From: Paracoccus sediminilitoris
GTDB taxonomy: Bacteria; Pseudomonadota; Alphaproteobacteria; Rhodobacterales; Rhodobacteraceae
Direction: 5' to 3'
Assembly: GCF_003259195.1 (NCBI RefSeq)
Contig: NZ_QJPK01000005.1
Span: forward strand, 1-64,000
DNA: 64,000 nt
In this document: piece after piece, positions 41,107 to 51,450 of the stretch
How the letters are laid out: each line of letters starts with the position of its first letter
Numbering within the stretch: position 1 is the first letter of the stretch
Translations under genes and position numbers: made by a program
Notes under the pieces: model-generated
Database searches by the model: none
Told to the model about the DNA's origin: nothing
The model's input: the letters and a program-made list of their open reading frames with translations, nothing else

Positions 41107-42189
41107 TTATCCTTCCTTGGTGGCGGGCCCCTGCCCAGCCATTCCCGTCACGCCATGTCTGTCGCGCCAGCGTGAATACGACTTTTCCCAGGCATCCGCA
41201 AATCGGTTGATCTGATCATCGCCCAAAGCTGGGCTTATCGATATCCGGATCGCCGATTGCGCATGCTGATCATCAAAACCCATCGCCTGCAGCGTGCCAC
41301 TAGCGCGAACCTTGCCAGACGAACAGGCCGAACCTGCCGAAATCGCAAAGCCCGCCAGATCCATCTGCATGACCTGGGTCTCGCCCTTCCACCCCGATGT
41401 AAGAAGGCAGGTGGTGTTCGGCAAGCGCCGCGCGCCTTTTCCCGCGATGACAGCCTCGGGCGCGATGTCGCAGAGGCGCGCCTCCAGCAGGTCGCGCCGT
41501 GCGGCCACCTGATCCCACAATCCGCTTTCCAAATCGCGCTGCGCGGCCTCAGCGGCGGCGGCGAAGGCCAGGATGCCGATCAGGTTCTCGGTCCCCGCGC
41601 GGCGTCCCTGTTCCTGGCCGCCCCCGCGCAGCAGGGCAGGAACATCAGTGCCCTTGCGCAGGATCAGCGCACCGATACCCTTGGGGCCGCCCAACTTGTG
41701 CGCGCTGACGAAGCCCGCCGTCACTCCCAGCCAGTTGAAGGCAAAGGGCACTTTGCCGAAGGCCTGCGTCAGATCGCTGGAGGCCAACCCCTGCGGCAGG
41801 TCCTGCATCACGCCGGTTTCGCTGTTGGCCAGTTGCAGGCTGCTCGTCGCCGGATCATCCACGGTGACGATGCCGTCCGCATCCACCGGCAGCGTGGCGT
41901 CGCACCAGACCTTGATGGCGCTGTGTTCCACCTCGGCGCAGCGGATGCTCCGGCCCCCCAGCACCATCGCCGCCGCCTCGGTCGTCCCCGAGGTAAAGAC
42001 CACATCCGCCCCTTCGGCGCCAAGCGCGACCGACACCCGTTCACGCGCGCGTTCCATCGCCATCTTGGCGGCGCGTCCCTCGGTATGGACCGAGGACGGG
42101 TTGCCGGAAATCTCCAGCGCCTCGACGATCGCGGCCTTGACCTCGGGGCGCAGAGGGGTGGTCGCGTTCCAGTCCAGATAGGTTCTCAT
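41107..42189 (-). CDS. IscS/NifS-like cysteine desulfurase
   Basis: PLP enzyme of 360 residues, group I desulfurase type. It begins TYLDWNATTPLRPEV; the PLP lysine is in SAHKLGGPKGIG and the catalytic cysteine in ISAGSACSSGKV. The ATG at 42189 overlaps the coaBC stop (ATGA). This second desulfurase is distinct from SufS at the other end of the operon. Rhodobacterales suf operons commonly carry both, usually with an Rrf2-type regulator before them, which is not seen here. Confidence 0.9.
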   Translation of the reverse strand: MRTYLDWNATTPLRPEVKAAIVEALEISGNPSSVHTEGRAAKMAMERARERVSVALGAEGADVVFTSGTTEAAAMVLGGRSIRCAEVEHSAIKVWCDATLPVDADGIVTVDDPATSSLQLANSETGVMQDLPQGLASSDLTQAFGKVPFAFNWLGVTAGFVSAHKLGGPKGIGALILRKGTDVPALLRGGGQEQGRRAGTENLIGILAFAAAAEAAQRDLESGLWDQVAARRDLLEARLCDIAPEAVIAGKGARRLPNTTCLLTSGWKGETQVMQMDLAGFAISAGSACSSGKVRASGTLQAMGFDDQHAQSAIRISISPALGDDQINRFADAWEKSYSRWRDRHGVTGMAGQGPATKEG

Positions 42190-43394
42190 GTCGTCTTTCC
42201 GTTCAGATGGGCTGCGATGCGGTCGGCCAGGCGGGCGGCCACCGCGTCCTTGCCCATGCGGGGCCATTCTTCGGCACCGTGTTCACCGATCAGAGTAACG
42301 GCGTTTTCGGTCCCACCCATGATCCCCGTCGCCGGGCTGACATCATTCGCCACGATCCAGTCACAGCCCTTGCGCAGCCGCTTGGCGGTCGCGTTGGCAA
42401 TCACGTCGTCGGTTTCGGCGGCAAAACCCACCACCAGGGCGGGCCGTTCCTCCGCGCGGCTGATCCATGCCAGGATGTCGGGGTTTTCGGCCATGTCCAG
42501 CGCCGGTGGCCGGCCGCTGCCGTCCTTCTTGATCTTGCTGTCGGATGCGCCGACCACATGCCAATCGGCCACGGCGGCAGCCATCACGGCGGCATCGGCA
42601 GGCAGGGCAGCCCCCACCGCATCGCGCATCTGGCGGGCGGTTTCCACCGCGATGACATCGACCCCCGCCGGGGGCGGAACCGCCGCAGGCCCCGTCACGA
42701 AGCTGACCCGCGCGCCCAGATCCCGCAGCGCTGCCGCGATGGCCGCTCCCTGCACCCCGCTGGAGCGGTTGGCGATATAGCGCACCGGGTCGATGGGTTC
42801 ATGCGTCGGCCCCGATGTCACGATGACATGCCGCCCCGACAGTGGCTGCGCCTCAGGCGTCAGCGCATCGCGGATCGCCGCGATGATCGCATCGGGTTCG
42901 GCCATCCGTCCCGGGCCGTATTCGCCGCAGGCCATGTCACCGCTGTCGGGTCCCACGGTCAGGATGCCGTCGCCCCGCAGGGTCGCCAGATTGCGCCGCG
43001 TCGCCGGGTGGTCCCACATCCGCACGTTCATTGCCGGCGCGATCAGCACTCGCTTGTCCGTCGCCAGCAGCAGGGTCGAGGCCAGGTCGTTGGCCAGCCC
43101 CTGCGCGATCCTGGCCATCATGTCGGCCGTGGCGGGGGCGACCACGACCAGATCGGCGTTGCGCGACAGCTGGATATGGCCGATCTCGGCCTCGGAATTG
43201 CGGTCCCAAAGGGTGTCGTGCACGGGTTCTCCGGCCAGGACAGACAGGGTCATGGGCGTGGTGAACTGCGCGCCCGCCGCCGTCAGCACAGGGGTCACCG
43301 ACGCGCCTTGGGCGCGGATCGACCGGATCAGCTGCGGGATCTTGTAGGCCGAGATCCCCCCGCCGACGATCAACAGAATTCGTTTGCCCAGCAT
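42186..43394 (-). CDS. coaBC: Bifunctional phosphopantothenoylcysteine decarboxylase/synthetase
   Basis: Coenzyme A pathway enzyme of 402 residues. The N-terminal flavoprotein CoaC domain has LIVGGGISAYK, APATADMMARIA and PAMNVRMW. The C-terminal CoaB domain has VTSGPTHEPIDPVR, SSGVQG and VGFAAETDD. I chose the ATG at 43394 over one 30 bases upstream. It overlaps the next gene, so it may be co-transcribed with the suf genes, although its role is separate. Confidence 0.95.
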   Translation of the reverse strand: MLGKRILLIVGGGISAYKIPQLIRSIRAQGASVTPVLTAAGAQFTTPMTLSVLAGEPVHDTLWDRNSEAEIGHIQLSRNADLVVVAPATADMMARIAQGLANDLASTLLLATDKRVLIAPAMNVRMWDHPATRRNLATLRGDGILTVGPDSGDMACGEYGPGRMAEPDAIIAAIRDALTPEAQPLSGRHVIVTSGPTHEPIDPVRYIANRSSGVQGAAIAAALRDLGARVSFVTGPAAVPPPAGVDVIAVETARQMRDAVGAALPADAAVMAAAVADWHVVGASDSKIKKDGSGRPPALDMAENPDILAWISRAEERPALVVGFAAETDDVIANATAKRLRKGCDWIVANDVSPATGIMGGTENAVTLIGEHGAEEWPRMGKDAVAARLADRIAAHLNGKTT

Positions 43395-43523
43395 TGCATC
43401 GCCCCGCTTCCTTGCGCCCTGCACAGATAACCGCCATCCCCCCCTGCCGCAAGGAAGCGGCTGATTGTTAACTCCTCCTTAACCCTGCCACGTTAACCAT
43501 TCCGCGACATCGTGGGAGGATGC

Positions 43524-45038
43524 ATGGTCGCCACCGCCTATTCCGTTGCCTTCGACGGCATCGAGGCCCGCCTGGTCGAGGTGCAATGCGCCGTCGCGGC
43601 CGGCCTGCCGGGCTTCTCCATCGTCGGCCTGCCCGACAAGGCCGTCAGCGAGGCGCGCGAAAGGGTCAAGGCGGCCTTTGGCGCGCTGTCGATCGCCATG
43701 CCCAGCAGGCGCATCACGGTGAACCTGTCGCCCGCCAACCTGCCCAAGGAAGGGTCGCATTTCGACCTGCCCATCGCGCTTGCGGTTCTGGCCGCCCTGC
43801 AGATCGTCCCCTCCGAGGAAGTCGCGCGCTGCGTCGCCTTGGGAGAGCTGTCATTGGACGGGCGGCTGGTGACGGTGACGGGCGCCCTGCCTGCCGCGAT
43901 GGCCGCCTCGGAAGACGACCGCGCTCTGATCTGCCCCCGCGATTGCGGCCCCGAGGCAGCCTGGGTCGGCGCGGTGCCGGTGCTGGCGGCGGAGACCTTG
44001 AAACAGGTCGTCGACCACCTGACCGACCGCAGCCCCATCACCCCCGCCCGTCCCGGCCTGGTCGGCGATGCGCCCCCCGTCGGCTGCCTGTCCGAGGTCA
44101 AGGGCCAGGAACGCGCCAAGCGGGCGCTGGAAATCGCCGCCGCCGGGCGTCACCACATGCTGATGGTCGGTCCGCCCGGCGCGGGCAAATCCATGCTGGC
44201 CGCCCGCATCCCCGGCCTGATGCCGCCCCTGTCGGCGCGCGAGGCGCTCGAAACTTCGATGATCCATTCGCTGGCGGGCACGCTGCCCGATGGCGGCATC
44301 ACCCGGCACGCACCCTTTCAGGAACCCCACCACACGGCATCGGTCCCGGCCATCGTCGGCGGCGGACGCGGCGCCAAGCCCGGCCAGATCAGCCTTGCCC
44401 ATAACGGCGTGCTGTTCCTGGACGAATTCCCCGAATTTCCACGCCAACTGCTGGACACCCTGCGCCAGCCCATCGAAAGCGGCGAGGTGATGGTCGCCCG
44501 CGCCAACGCCCATGTCCGCTATCCCTGCCGCTTCCTGCTGGTCGCGGCGGCGAACCCCTGCCGCTGCGGCTATCTGGCCGATCCGGCGCGGGCCTGTTCG
44601 CGGGCGCCTGTCTGCGGCGGGGACTACATGTCGAAGATATCCGGCCCGCTGATGGACCGCTTCGATCTGCGGCTCGAGGTGCCGGGCGTCACCTTTCAGG
44701 ATCTGGACCGCGAGGCGGGGGGCGAGACATCCGCCACGGTTGCGGCCCGCGTGGCGCAGGCGCGGCAGCTGCAGGCCGAACGCTATGCGGACCATCCGCA
44801 GGTGACGGTGAATGCCGATGCTTCGGGGACGCTGCTGGAACAGGTCGCCGCGCCCGACGATGCCGGGCGGGCGCTGATTTCCAAGGCGGCGGACAGGCTG
44901 GGGCTGACGGCGCGGGGCTATCACCGCATTTTGCGCAGCGCCCGCACCATCGCCGATCTGGAAGGATCGGACCCGGTGCAGGTCCATCACTTGGCCGAGG
45001 CGATCAGCTATCGCCTGCCCTTCGTCGCGGGCGGTTAG
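43524..45038 (+). CDS. comM: YifB/ComM-family Mg-chelatase-like AAA+ ATPase
   Basis: Protein of 504 residues: an N-terminal Lon-like fold ([17 protein letters not shown]), a central AAA+ module with Walker [10 protein letters not shown] and Walker [11 protein letters not shown], and a C-terminal Mg_chelatase_C region with a four-cysteine zinc-like patch ([23 protein letters not shown]). ComM acts as a branch-migration helicase in natural transformation in other bacteria. GGGAGGA precedes the ATG. It overlaps the convergent gshB end by four bases. Confidence 0.92.
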   Translation: MVATAYSVAFDGIEARLVEVQCAVAAGLPGFSIVGLPDKAVSEARERVKAAFGALSIAMPSRRITVNLSPANLPKEGSHFDLPIALAVLAALQIVPSEEVARCVALGELSLDGRLVTVTGALPAAMAASEDDRALICPRDCGPEAAWVGAVPVLAAETLKQVVDHLTDRSPITPARPGLVGDAPPVGCLSEVKGQERAKRALEIAAAGRHHMLMVGPPGAGKSMLAARIPGLMPPLSAREALETSMIHSLAGTLPDGGITRHAPFQEPHHTASVPAIVGGGRGAKPGQISLAHNGVLFLDEFPEFPRQLLDTLRQPIESGEVMVARANAHVRYPCRFLLVAAANPCRCGYLADPARACSRAPVCGGDYMSKISGPLMDRFDLRLEVPGVTFQDLDREAGGETSATVAARVAQARQLQAERYADHPQVTVNADASGTLLEQVAAPDDAGRALISKAADRLGLTARGYHRILRSARTIADLEGSDPVQVHHLAEAISYRLPFVAGG

Positions 45039-45985
45039 GCCTTTTCGGCCACGCGACGCTCGATCGCTTCCCACATGGCCTCGGCGGCGTTGATGCCGTC
45101 GAAACGCTCCAGTTCCTGGATGCCGGTGGGGGATGTCACGTTGATCTCGGTCAGCCAGCCGTCGATCACGTCGATGCCGGTGAAGATCAGACCCTTTTCG
45201 CGCAGAACCGGGCCGATGCGCTTGCAGATCTCGTATTCGCGTTCGGTCAAGCCGATCTGTTCGGCGCGACCGCCGACATGCATGTTGGACCGTGCCTCAC
45301 CCTCCAGCGGGACGCGGTTGATCGCGCCGACGGGTTCGCCATCGACCAGGATGATACGCTTGTCGCCCTCGGTGACCTTGGCCAGGTATTTCTGGGCGAT
45401 CATCGGTTCGCGGTTCATGCCGGCAAAGGTTTCCAGCAGCGAAGACAGGTTCGGATCACCCGGCTTCAGATGGAACACCCCCGCGCCGCCATTGCCGTAA
45501 AGCGGCTTGACGATAATCTCTCCGTGGCGCTGGCGAAAGGCGCGGAAGGCGGCCGGATCGCGGGCGATCATGGTGGGCGGCGTCAGGTCGGGAAAATCCA
45601 GCACCATCAGCTTTTCGGGGCAGTTCCTGACCCAGAACGGGTCGTTCACGACCAGCGTGCCCGGATGCACCCGGTCCAGCAGATGGGTCGAGGTGACATA
45701 GCCCATGTCGAAGGGCGGGTCCTGACGCAGCCAGACGACGTCGAACTCGGTCAGCTCGACCTCGGCCCAATCGCCGAAGGTGACGTGGTCGCCCTGCTTG
45801 CGACGCAGGGTGACGGGGCGCCCGCGCGCGATGACGCGACCTTCGTCATAGCGCAACTGGTCGACGGTATACTGGAACAGCCTGTGGCCGCGGGCCTCGG
45901 CCTCCAGCCCGATGCGGAACGTGCTGTCGGCGTCGATCGAGACATTTTCGATCGGGTCCATCTGCAAGGCGACGTAAAGGCTCAT
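45035..45985 (-). CDS. gshB: Glutathione synthetase
   Basis: ATP-grasp ligase of 316 residues that joins gamma-glutamylcysteine and glycine. Family motifs include [56 protein letters not shown] and the C-terminal [21 protein letters not shown] lies before the ATG. It is followed by the rsmI-yraN pair upstream in reverse, so it may be the last gene of an rsmI-yraN-gshB operon. Confidence 0.96.
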   Translation of the reverse strand: MSLYVALQMDPIENVSIDADSTFRIGLEAEARGHRLFQYTVDQLRYDEGRVIARGRPVTLRRKQGDHVTFGDWAEVELTEFDVVWLRQDPPFDMGYVTSTHLLDRVHPGTLVVNDPFWVRNCPEKLMVLDFPDLTPPTMIARDPAAFRAFRQRHGEIIVKPLYGNGGAGVFHLKPGDPNLSSLLETFAGMNREPMIAQKYLAKVTEGDKRIILVDGEPVGAINRVPLEGEARSNMHVGGRAEQIGLTEREYEICKRIGPVLREKGLIFTGIDVIDGWLTEINVTSPTGIQELERFDGINAAEAMWEAIERRVAEKA

Positions 45986-46051
45986 GCTGCCCCTCCTGAA
46001 CTTTGAGGTTGTTGTGACCTGCGCCTGTCGCGGATGCAAGCCCGAGGGGGT

Positions 46052-46417
46052 TCAGGTGGCGTCGAAGGCGTTCGCGATCAAGTCGATGCGGCCCATTTCG
46101 TCCACCAGTGCCGCATCGAACCGCATGGGTGCGTCCTGCCCCAGCCCCGCCTGCCCGCAATAATCCTGCGCCGCCTGCATGATCCGCCCCATCTGGGCGG
46201 GCAGGATGCGCAGGGCGGCGGCGGCGTGGGTCGCGGCGGCCTTGACCTCGACAAAAACCAGATCGTCGCCGTCCCGCAGGATCAGGTCGATTTCGGCCCC
46301 CGCGCCGCGCCAGCGGGTTTCCAGCACCGTGGCGCCGCGCGATTGGTAGAGGCGTGCGACGGCTTCCTCGGCCATCTGTCCCGACATGGCCGCAACCTGA
46401 CCACGACGGCTGCGCAT
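46052..46417 (-). CDS. yraN: YraN/UPF0102 family protein
   Basis: Protein of 121 residues with the restriction-endonuclease-like core GAEIDLILRDGDDLVFVEVKA (Asp, Glu, Lys active-site pattern). The molecular function is not established. Its start overlaps the rsmI stop by one base, the common rsmI-yraN pairing of proteobacteria. Confidence 0.88.
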   Translation of the reverse strand: MRSRRGQVAAMSGQMAEEAVARLYQSRGATVLETRWRGAGAEIDLILRDGDDLVFVEVKAAATHAAAALRILPAQMGRIMQAAQDYCGQAGLGQDAPMRFDAALVDEMGRIDLIANAFDAT

Positions 46418-47325
46418 CAGCGCTGCCCGGCCAGCGCTAAGGCGCGCTGATAGACGTCGCGCTTGGGCAGGCCCAGTTCCTGCGCGGCCTCGCGCGCGGC
46501 ATCCTTGACGGACATGCTGGCCATGTGGCGCTGGATGACGTCGTCCAGCTGCGCCTCGTCCACGACCGTTTCGCCGGGGCGGTCCAACACCATCACGACC
46601 TCACCCTTCAGGGTCGCCATGCGCGGGTCGGCGGCAAGGTCCCGGGCGGTGCCGCGGATGACCTCCTCGAATTTCTTGGTCAGCTCGCGGGCGATGACGG
46701 TCATGCGGTTCGGGTCGATGGCGGCCAGGTCGGTCAGGGTGCGGTTCACCCGGCGCGGGCTTTCGAACAGGATCAGCGTCGAATCGACCGCCGTCCAGGT
46801 CTTCAAAAAGGTCTGCCGCGCCGTGGCCGTCGAGGGCGGAAAACCCAGGAACAGGAAGCGATCGCTTGGCAGCCCCGACAGCGACAGCGCCACCAGCGAG
46901 GATGACGGCCCCGGCAGGGCATGGACCCGCGCGCCTGCCTCGGCCGCGTCAACGGCAAGGCGATAGCCGGGGTCGGCCACCAGCGGCGTTCCCGCATCGG
47001 AACAATAGGCCACACTGGCCCCATCGGCCAGGGCCGCCATCAGCGCCGGGCGGGCCCGGTCGCCATTGTGGTCGTGATAGGCCAGGATACGCCGCCCGCG
47101 CAGCGGAATGCCGTGGATGTCCAGCAGGTGGCGCAGGACGCGCGTATCTTCGGCGGCCAGCATGTCGGCGCTGTTCAGCACGTCCAGCGCCCGCAGGGTG
47201 ATGTCGCGCGCGGCCCCGATGGGGGTGGCCACCAGGTAAAGACCGCCGTCCAGGCGCGCGGCCTCGACATGAGCGGTCAGGCGGCGCGGAGATTCGGCAT
47301 CCAATCGGTCGTTGCGGTCGGTCAT
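46417..47325 (-). CDS. rsmI: 16S rRNA 2'-O-methyltransferase RsmI
   Basis: Methyltransferase of 302 residues that modifies C1402 of 16S rRNA. Tetrapyrrole-methylase fold motifs are visible: LYLVATPIGAARDITLRAL, AAEDTRVL, CSDAGTPLVADPG, ALPGPSSSLVALSLSGLP and FESPRRV. AGGAGG precedes the ATG at 47325. It is divergent from the LpoA-like lipoprotein gene, an arrangement that is common in proteobacteria. Confidence 0.95.
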   Translation of the reverse strand: MTDRNDRLDAESPRRLTAHVEAARLDGGLYLVATPIGAARDITLRALDVLNSADMLAAEDTRVLRHLLDIHGIPLRGRRILAYHDHNGDRARPALMAALADGASVAYCSDAGTPLVADPGYRLAVDAAEAGARVHALPGPSSSLVALSLSGLPSDRFLFLGFPPSTATARQTFLKTWTAVDSTLILFESPRRVNRTLTDLAAIDPNRMTVIARELTKKFEEVIRGTARDLAADPRMATLKGEVVMVLDRPGETVVDEAQLDDVIQRHMASMSVKDAAREAAQELGLPKRDVYQRALALAGQR

Positions 47326-47436
47326 CGAACCCTCCTGTCGTCGCGGTTGCGGGGTGGCGCTGATTGCCAATCACGGGCTCAGGTCCTAGTCTGCCACCAT
47401 AAGCGCGCCGCGTATCATCTGACAGGGAAGTTTCAC

Positions 47437-48645
47437 ATGTTTGCATCCGCCACAACCCGGCCCGGACAGCGCCTGCGCCGGGCCGCAATCCGCACGACCG
47501 CCGTGATCTCGGCGCTGTTCCTGGCCGCCTGCGACCCTGTCGCCATGACCGAACGTGCCAGCGGCCCCGAGATCGGGCAGATGATCGAACCGGGCCAGCC
47601 GGTTCGGGTCGCGCTGCTGGTTCCCGGCGGCACGTCATCGCAAGAGATGGAATGGCTGGCGCGCAGCCTGCGCAACTCGGCCAAGATGGCGGCGGCGGAC
47701 GCCCAGGGTGCCAGCATCGACCTGCGCATCTATGACACCGCAGGGTCCGAGGCACAGGCTGTCGCCCAGGCCAATGCGGCCGCCGATGCGGGCGCGCAGA
47801 TCATCCTGGGGCCGCTTTTCGCGGGCAATGCAAACGCCGTCGGCAATGCCATGCTGTCGCGCAACATCAACGTGCTGACCTTCTCGAACAATACCGAGAT
47901 CGCGGGCGGCAACGTCTTCACCTTGGGCAACAGCTTCGACAACATCGCCGATCGGCTGGTGCGCTATGGCGTCCGTCAGGGTAAGCGCAACGTCCTGCTG
48001 GTGGCCGAGGATGACGTCGCGGGCCAGTTGGGCGCACGCGCCATCCAGACCGCCATCGCCCGCAATGGCGCGCGTCTGGCGGGCCGAGTCAATCACCCGG
48101 TGTCGATCTCGGGGATCGATGCGGCGACCCCGCGCGTGGCCGAGGCTGTCCAGTCAGGCCAAGTCGATTCGATTTTCATGACGGCCAACAACCAGGCCGT
48201 GCTGCCCTATCTGACCGAAAACTTGGCCAAGGCCGGCGTGCGCTCGCCTGTAACCCAGATGATGGGCCTGACCCGTTGGGACCAGCCGCGCGACCGCTTG
48301 GGCATGCCGCAGCTGGCCGAAGGCTGGTTCGCCATTCCCGACCAAGGCCTGCAACAGCAATTCGAGGCGCGCTATGCCCAGACCTATGGCGAGGCGCCGC
48401 ACCAGCTGGCATCGCTGTCCTATGACGGGGTCGCGGCCATCGCGTCGCTGGTGCGCGCGGGCAAGCGCAACGCGCTGACCACGACCGGCCTGACCCAGCC
48501 CGCGGGCTTTTCGGGCGTGGCCGGCATCTTCCGCCTGAAGCGTGACGGCACCTCGCAACGGGGCCTTTCGGTCGCGACCATCCGCGATGGCAGGCTCGTC
48601 ATTCTGGACCCCGCACCGCGCACCACCCGCGGGTTCGGATCGTAA
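47437..48645 (+). CDS. LpoA-like penicillin-binding protein activator (lipoprotein)
   Basis: Lipoprotein of 402 residues with a lipobox, FLAAC, cysteine near 32. The mature protein has the type I periplasmic-binding fold: VALLVPGGTSSQEMEWLA, GPLFAGNANAV, VLLVAEDDVAGQLGA and LSYDGVAAIASLV. In E. coli the LpoA C-terminal domain of this fold activates PBP1A. In alphaproteobacteria the partner is not defined. AGGGAAG precedes the ATG. It is divergent from rsmI. Confidence 0.87.
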   Translation: MFASATTRPGQRLRRAAIRTTAVISALFLAACDPVAMTERASGPEIGQMIEPGQPVRVALLVPGGTSSQEMEWLARSLRNSAKMAAADAQGASIDLRIYDTAGSEAQAVAQANAAADAGAQIILGPLFAGNANAVGNAMLSRNINVLTFSNNTEIAGGNVFTLGNSFDNIADRLVRYGVRQGKRNVLLVAEDDVAGQLGARAIQTAIARNGARLAGRVNHPVSISGIDAATPRVAEAVQSGQVDSIFMTANNQAVLPYLTENLAKAGVRSPVTQMMGLTRWDQPRDRLGMPQLAEGWFAIPDQGLQQQFEARYAQTYGEAPHQLASLSYDGVAAIASLVRAGKRNALTTTGLTQPAGFSGVAGIFRLKRDGTSQRGLSVATIRDGRLVILDPAPRTTRGFGS

Positions 48646-48666
48646 ACGGGAACGGCACGACAAGAC

Positions 48667-51450
48667 ATGGCACTGAACGGCGTCACCGACGGCGCCCGGG
48701 ACATGACCGGGGCGCAATTTTCCCGTGACGGGGACGAGCTTCTGCGGGCGCTGGATGCGCGCCTGCAGGATATCGACGAACCCCGCCGCATCCGCAGCGA
48801 AACCGTCACCCTGCTGATGCAGGCGCGCGCCGACGGGATGCAGGCGATCGAGGCATCCTTCGCGACCCATCCCCGCGCTGCCCGCGAAACGGTGCGTGCC
48901 ATCGCCAACCTGACCGATCAGATCGTCACCGCCGTCCATCATGTGGCGGTCACGCGGCTTCACCCGCTGGATGCCCCATCCGAAGGCGAGCGGCTGGCCG
49001 TTCTGGCCGTGGGCGGCTATGGCCGGGCCGAGATGGCCCCCGCGTCCGACGTCGATCTGCTGTTCCTGACGCCTTGGAAGATAACGGGCTGGGCCGAAAG
49101 CGTCGTGGAATCGATGCTTTACATGATGTGGGACCTGAAGCTGAAGATCGGCCATTCGATCCGCAGCGTCGACGATTGCCTGCGTCTTGGCGAAGGCGAC
49201 ATGACGATCCGCACATCGCTGGTGGAACACCGGCTGGTGACCGGCCACGCGCCGCTGGCCCAGGAGTTGCGCCAGCGCCTGTGGGACGAACTGTTCGAAC
49301 GCACCGTGCCCGAATTCATCGAGGCAAAGCTGGACGAACGCGCCGCTCGCCATGCCCGCCAAGGGGGCCAGCGCTATGTCCTGGAACCCAACGTCAAGGA
49401 GGGCAAGGGCTGCCTGCGCGACCTGCAGACGCTCTACTGGATCGCCAAATACATCCACCGCGTCGATCGCGCGGTCGAACTGGTCGATCTGGGCGTCTTT
49501 TCGCGCGACGAACATCTGGCCTTCTGGCAGGCCGAGGATTTCCTCTGGGCCGTGCGCTGCCATCTGCACCTGATCTCGGGGCGTCCGGTGGATGTGCTGT
49601 CCTTCGACATGCAAGTCGAGGTCGCCCGTCGGATGGGCTATGCCGATACGACCGCGCGGCGCGGCGTCGAATATTTCATGCAGGATTATTTCCGCCATGC
49701 CACGCGCGTGGGTGAACTGACCCGCGTCTTTCTGGCCGCGCTGGAAACCCAGCACGTCCGCACCGCCCCATTCCTGGGTCGGCTGTTCCGTCGCAAACGC
49801 AAGATGAAGCCGGGGTTTATCGATCAGCAGGGTCGCCTGTCCTATGAATCCGAAGCGACCTTTCTGGCCGATCCGCTGAACCTGCTGCGTATCTTCGAAG
49901 AAGCCCTGAGGACGGGCGTGCTGATCCATCCCGATGCGATGCGTCTTGTCGCCGCCAATCTGGACCTCATCGACGAGAAGGTTCAATCCGACCCCGAGGC
50001 GATCCGCATCTTCATGGACATGCTGCTGAAGCATGGAAACCCCGAACGCGCCCTGCGCCGCATGAACGAGCTGGGCGTTCTGGCCGCCTTCATCCCGGAA
50101 TTCGAACCGGTGGTGGCGATGATGCAGTTCAACGTCTATCACCACTATACGGTCGACGAACATTCCATCCAGTGCATCGCCGCCCTGGCCGAGATCGAGC
50201 GCGGCGAACACCCCGAAAACCTGCCCCTGTCCAGCCAGATCATCGAGGACGGAGTGAACCGCCGGGTGCTGTATCTGGCGACCCTGCTGCATGACATCGG
50301 CAAGGGCCGCCCCGAGGATCATTCGATCCTGGGCGCCCGCATCGCGCGGCGCATCGCCACGCGTTTCGGCTTCAATCAGGAAGATATCGACACGGTCGAA
50401 TGGCTGGTGCGCAACCACTTGCTGATGTCGGACGTCGCGCAGAAACGTGACATCAGCGATCCGCGCACCCTGCGCGATTTCGCCAAGGCGGTGAAGACCC
50501 GCAAGCGGCTGGACAAGCTGCTGGTGCTGACGGTCTGCGACATCCGCGGCGTGGGCCCCGGCACCTGGAACAACTGGAAGGCGGCGCTTCTGCGCACGCT
50601 GCACCAGGAAACCGCCGCCGCCCTGGAAAACGGGCTGGAGGAGCTGAACCGCGACAAGCGCCAGAACGAGGCCAAGCGGTCGCTGCGCCACATGCTGGTT
50701 GCCAAGGGTTGGGATGCCCGCGCCATCCGCGCCGAGATCGCCCGCCATTACGATGCCTATTGGCCCGGCCTGCCGACGCAATCCCACACGGTCTTTGCCG
50801 AATTGCTGCGCGGCATCGGACCGGATGAAATCCGCATCGACCTGCGTGCCGATCCCGATCGCGACGCGACGCGCACGGCCTTCGTGCTGTCGGACCATCC
50901 CGGCATCTTTTCGCGGCTGGCCGGGGCGCTGACCCTGACGGGCGCCAACGTGGTCGATGCGCGGACCTATACGACGCGCGATGGCTATGCCACCGCCGTC
51001 TTCTGGGTCCAGGACGCCGAGGGTCACCCCTTTGCCGAAGACCGCCTGCCCAAGCTGCGCCAGACCATTCTGCGGACGCTGAGCGGCGAGATCGTCGCGC
51101 GTGAGGCTTTCGCGACCCGCGACAAGCCGAAAAAGCGCAACCGGGAATTCAAGTTCCCGACCCATATCACCTTCGACAACGAAGGCAGCGACATCTATAC
51201 CATCGTCGAGGTCGATACCCGCGACCGTCCGGGTCTGCTTTACGACCTGACGCGGACGCTGGCCTCGAACCATATCCAGATCGTCAGCGCGGTGATCGCC
51301 ACCTTTGGTGCGCAGGTCGTCGACAGCTTCTATGTCAAGGACATGTTCGGTCTGAAACTCCACAGCGCCTCGAAACGCGAGGCGCTGGAAAAGAAACTGC
51401 GGACGGCGATCGCCGACGGCGTGAAACGGGCAGAGGCAGAACAGGGATGA
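48667..51450 (+). CDS. glnD: Bifunctional PII uridylyltransferase/uridylyl-removing enzyme
   Basis: Nitrogen sensor of 927 residues. It has a nucleotidyltransferase domain (GGYGRAEMAPASDVDLLFL), a GlnD linker (KEGKGCLRDLQTLYWIAKY), an HD domain for uridylyl removal (ATLLHDIGKGRPEDHS, near 535) and two C-terminal ACT domains (HPGIFSRLAGALTLTGANV and TRDRPGLLYDLTRTLASNH) that bind glutamine. It controls PII proteins and hence glutamine synthetase and Ntr. It overlaps murJ by four bases. Confidence 0.96.
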   Translation: MALNGVTDGARDMTGAQFSRDGDELLRALDARLQDIDEPRRIRSETVTLLMQARADGMQAIEASFATHPRAARETVRAIANLTDQIVTAVHHVAVTRLHPLDAPSEGERLAVLAVGGYGRAEMAPASDVDLLFLTPWKITGWAESVVESMLYMMWDLKLKIGHSIRSVDDCLRLGEGDMTIRTSLVEHRLVTGHAPLAQELRQRLWDELFERTVPEFIEAKLDERAARHARQGGQRYVLEPNVKEGKGCLRDLQTLYWIAKYIHRVDRAVELVDLGVFSRDEHLAFWQAEDFLWAVRCHLHLISGRPVDVLSFDMQVEVARRMGYADTTARRGVEYFMQDYFRHATRVGELTRVFLAALETQHVRTAPFLGRLFRRKRKMKPGFIDQQGRLSYESEATFLADPLNLLRIFEEALRTGVLIHPDAMRLVAANLDLIDEKVQSDPEAIRIFMDMLLKHGNPERALRRMNELGVLAAFIPEFEPVVAMMQFNVYHHYTVDEHSIQCIAALAEIERGEHPENLPLSSQIIEDGVNRRVLYLATLLHDIGKGRPEDHSILGARIARRIATRFGFNQEDIDTVEWLVRNHLLMSDVAQKRDISDPRTLRDFAKAVKTRKRLDKLLVLTVCDIRGVGPGTWNNWKAALLRTLHQETAAALENGLEELNRDKRQNEAKRSLRHMLVAKGWDARAIRAEIARHYDAYWPGLPTQSHTVFAELLRGIGPDEIRIDLRADPDRDATRTAFVLSDHPGIFSRLAGALTLTGANVVDARTYTTRDGYATAVFWVQDAEGHPFAEDRLPKLRQTILRTLSGEIVAREAFATRDKPKKRNREFKFPTHITFDNEGSDIYTIVEVDTRDRPGLLYDLTRTLASNHIQIVSAVIATFGAQVVDSFYVKDMFGLKLHSASKREALEKKLRTAIADGVKRAEAEQG

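Noticed and set aside
48154..51363. Open frame of 1069 codons antisense to glnD
   Set aside because: It mirrors the codon bias of glnD in GC-rich DNA, has no recognisable domain and no ribosome-binding site, while glnD is certain.
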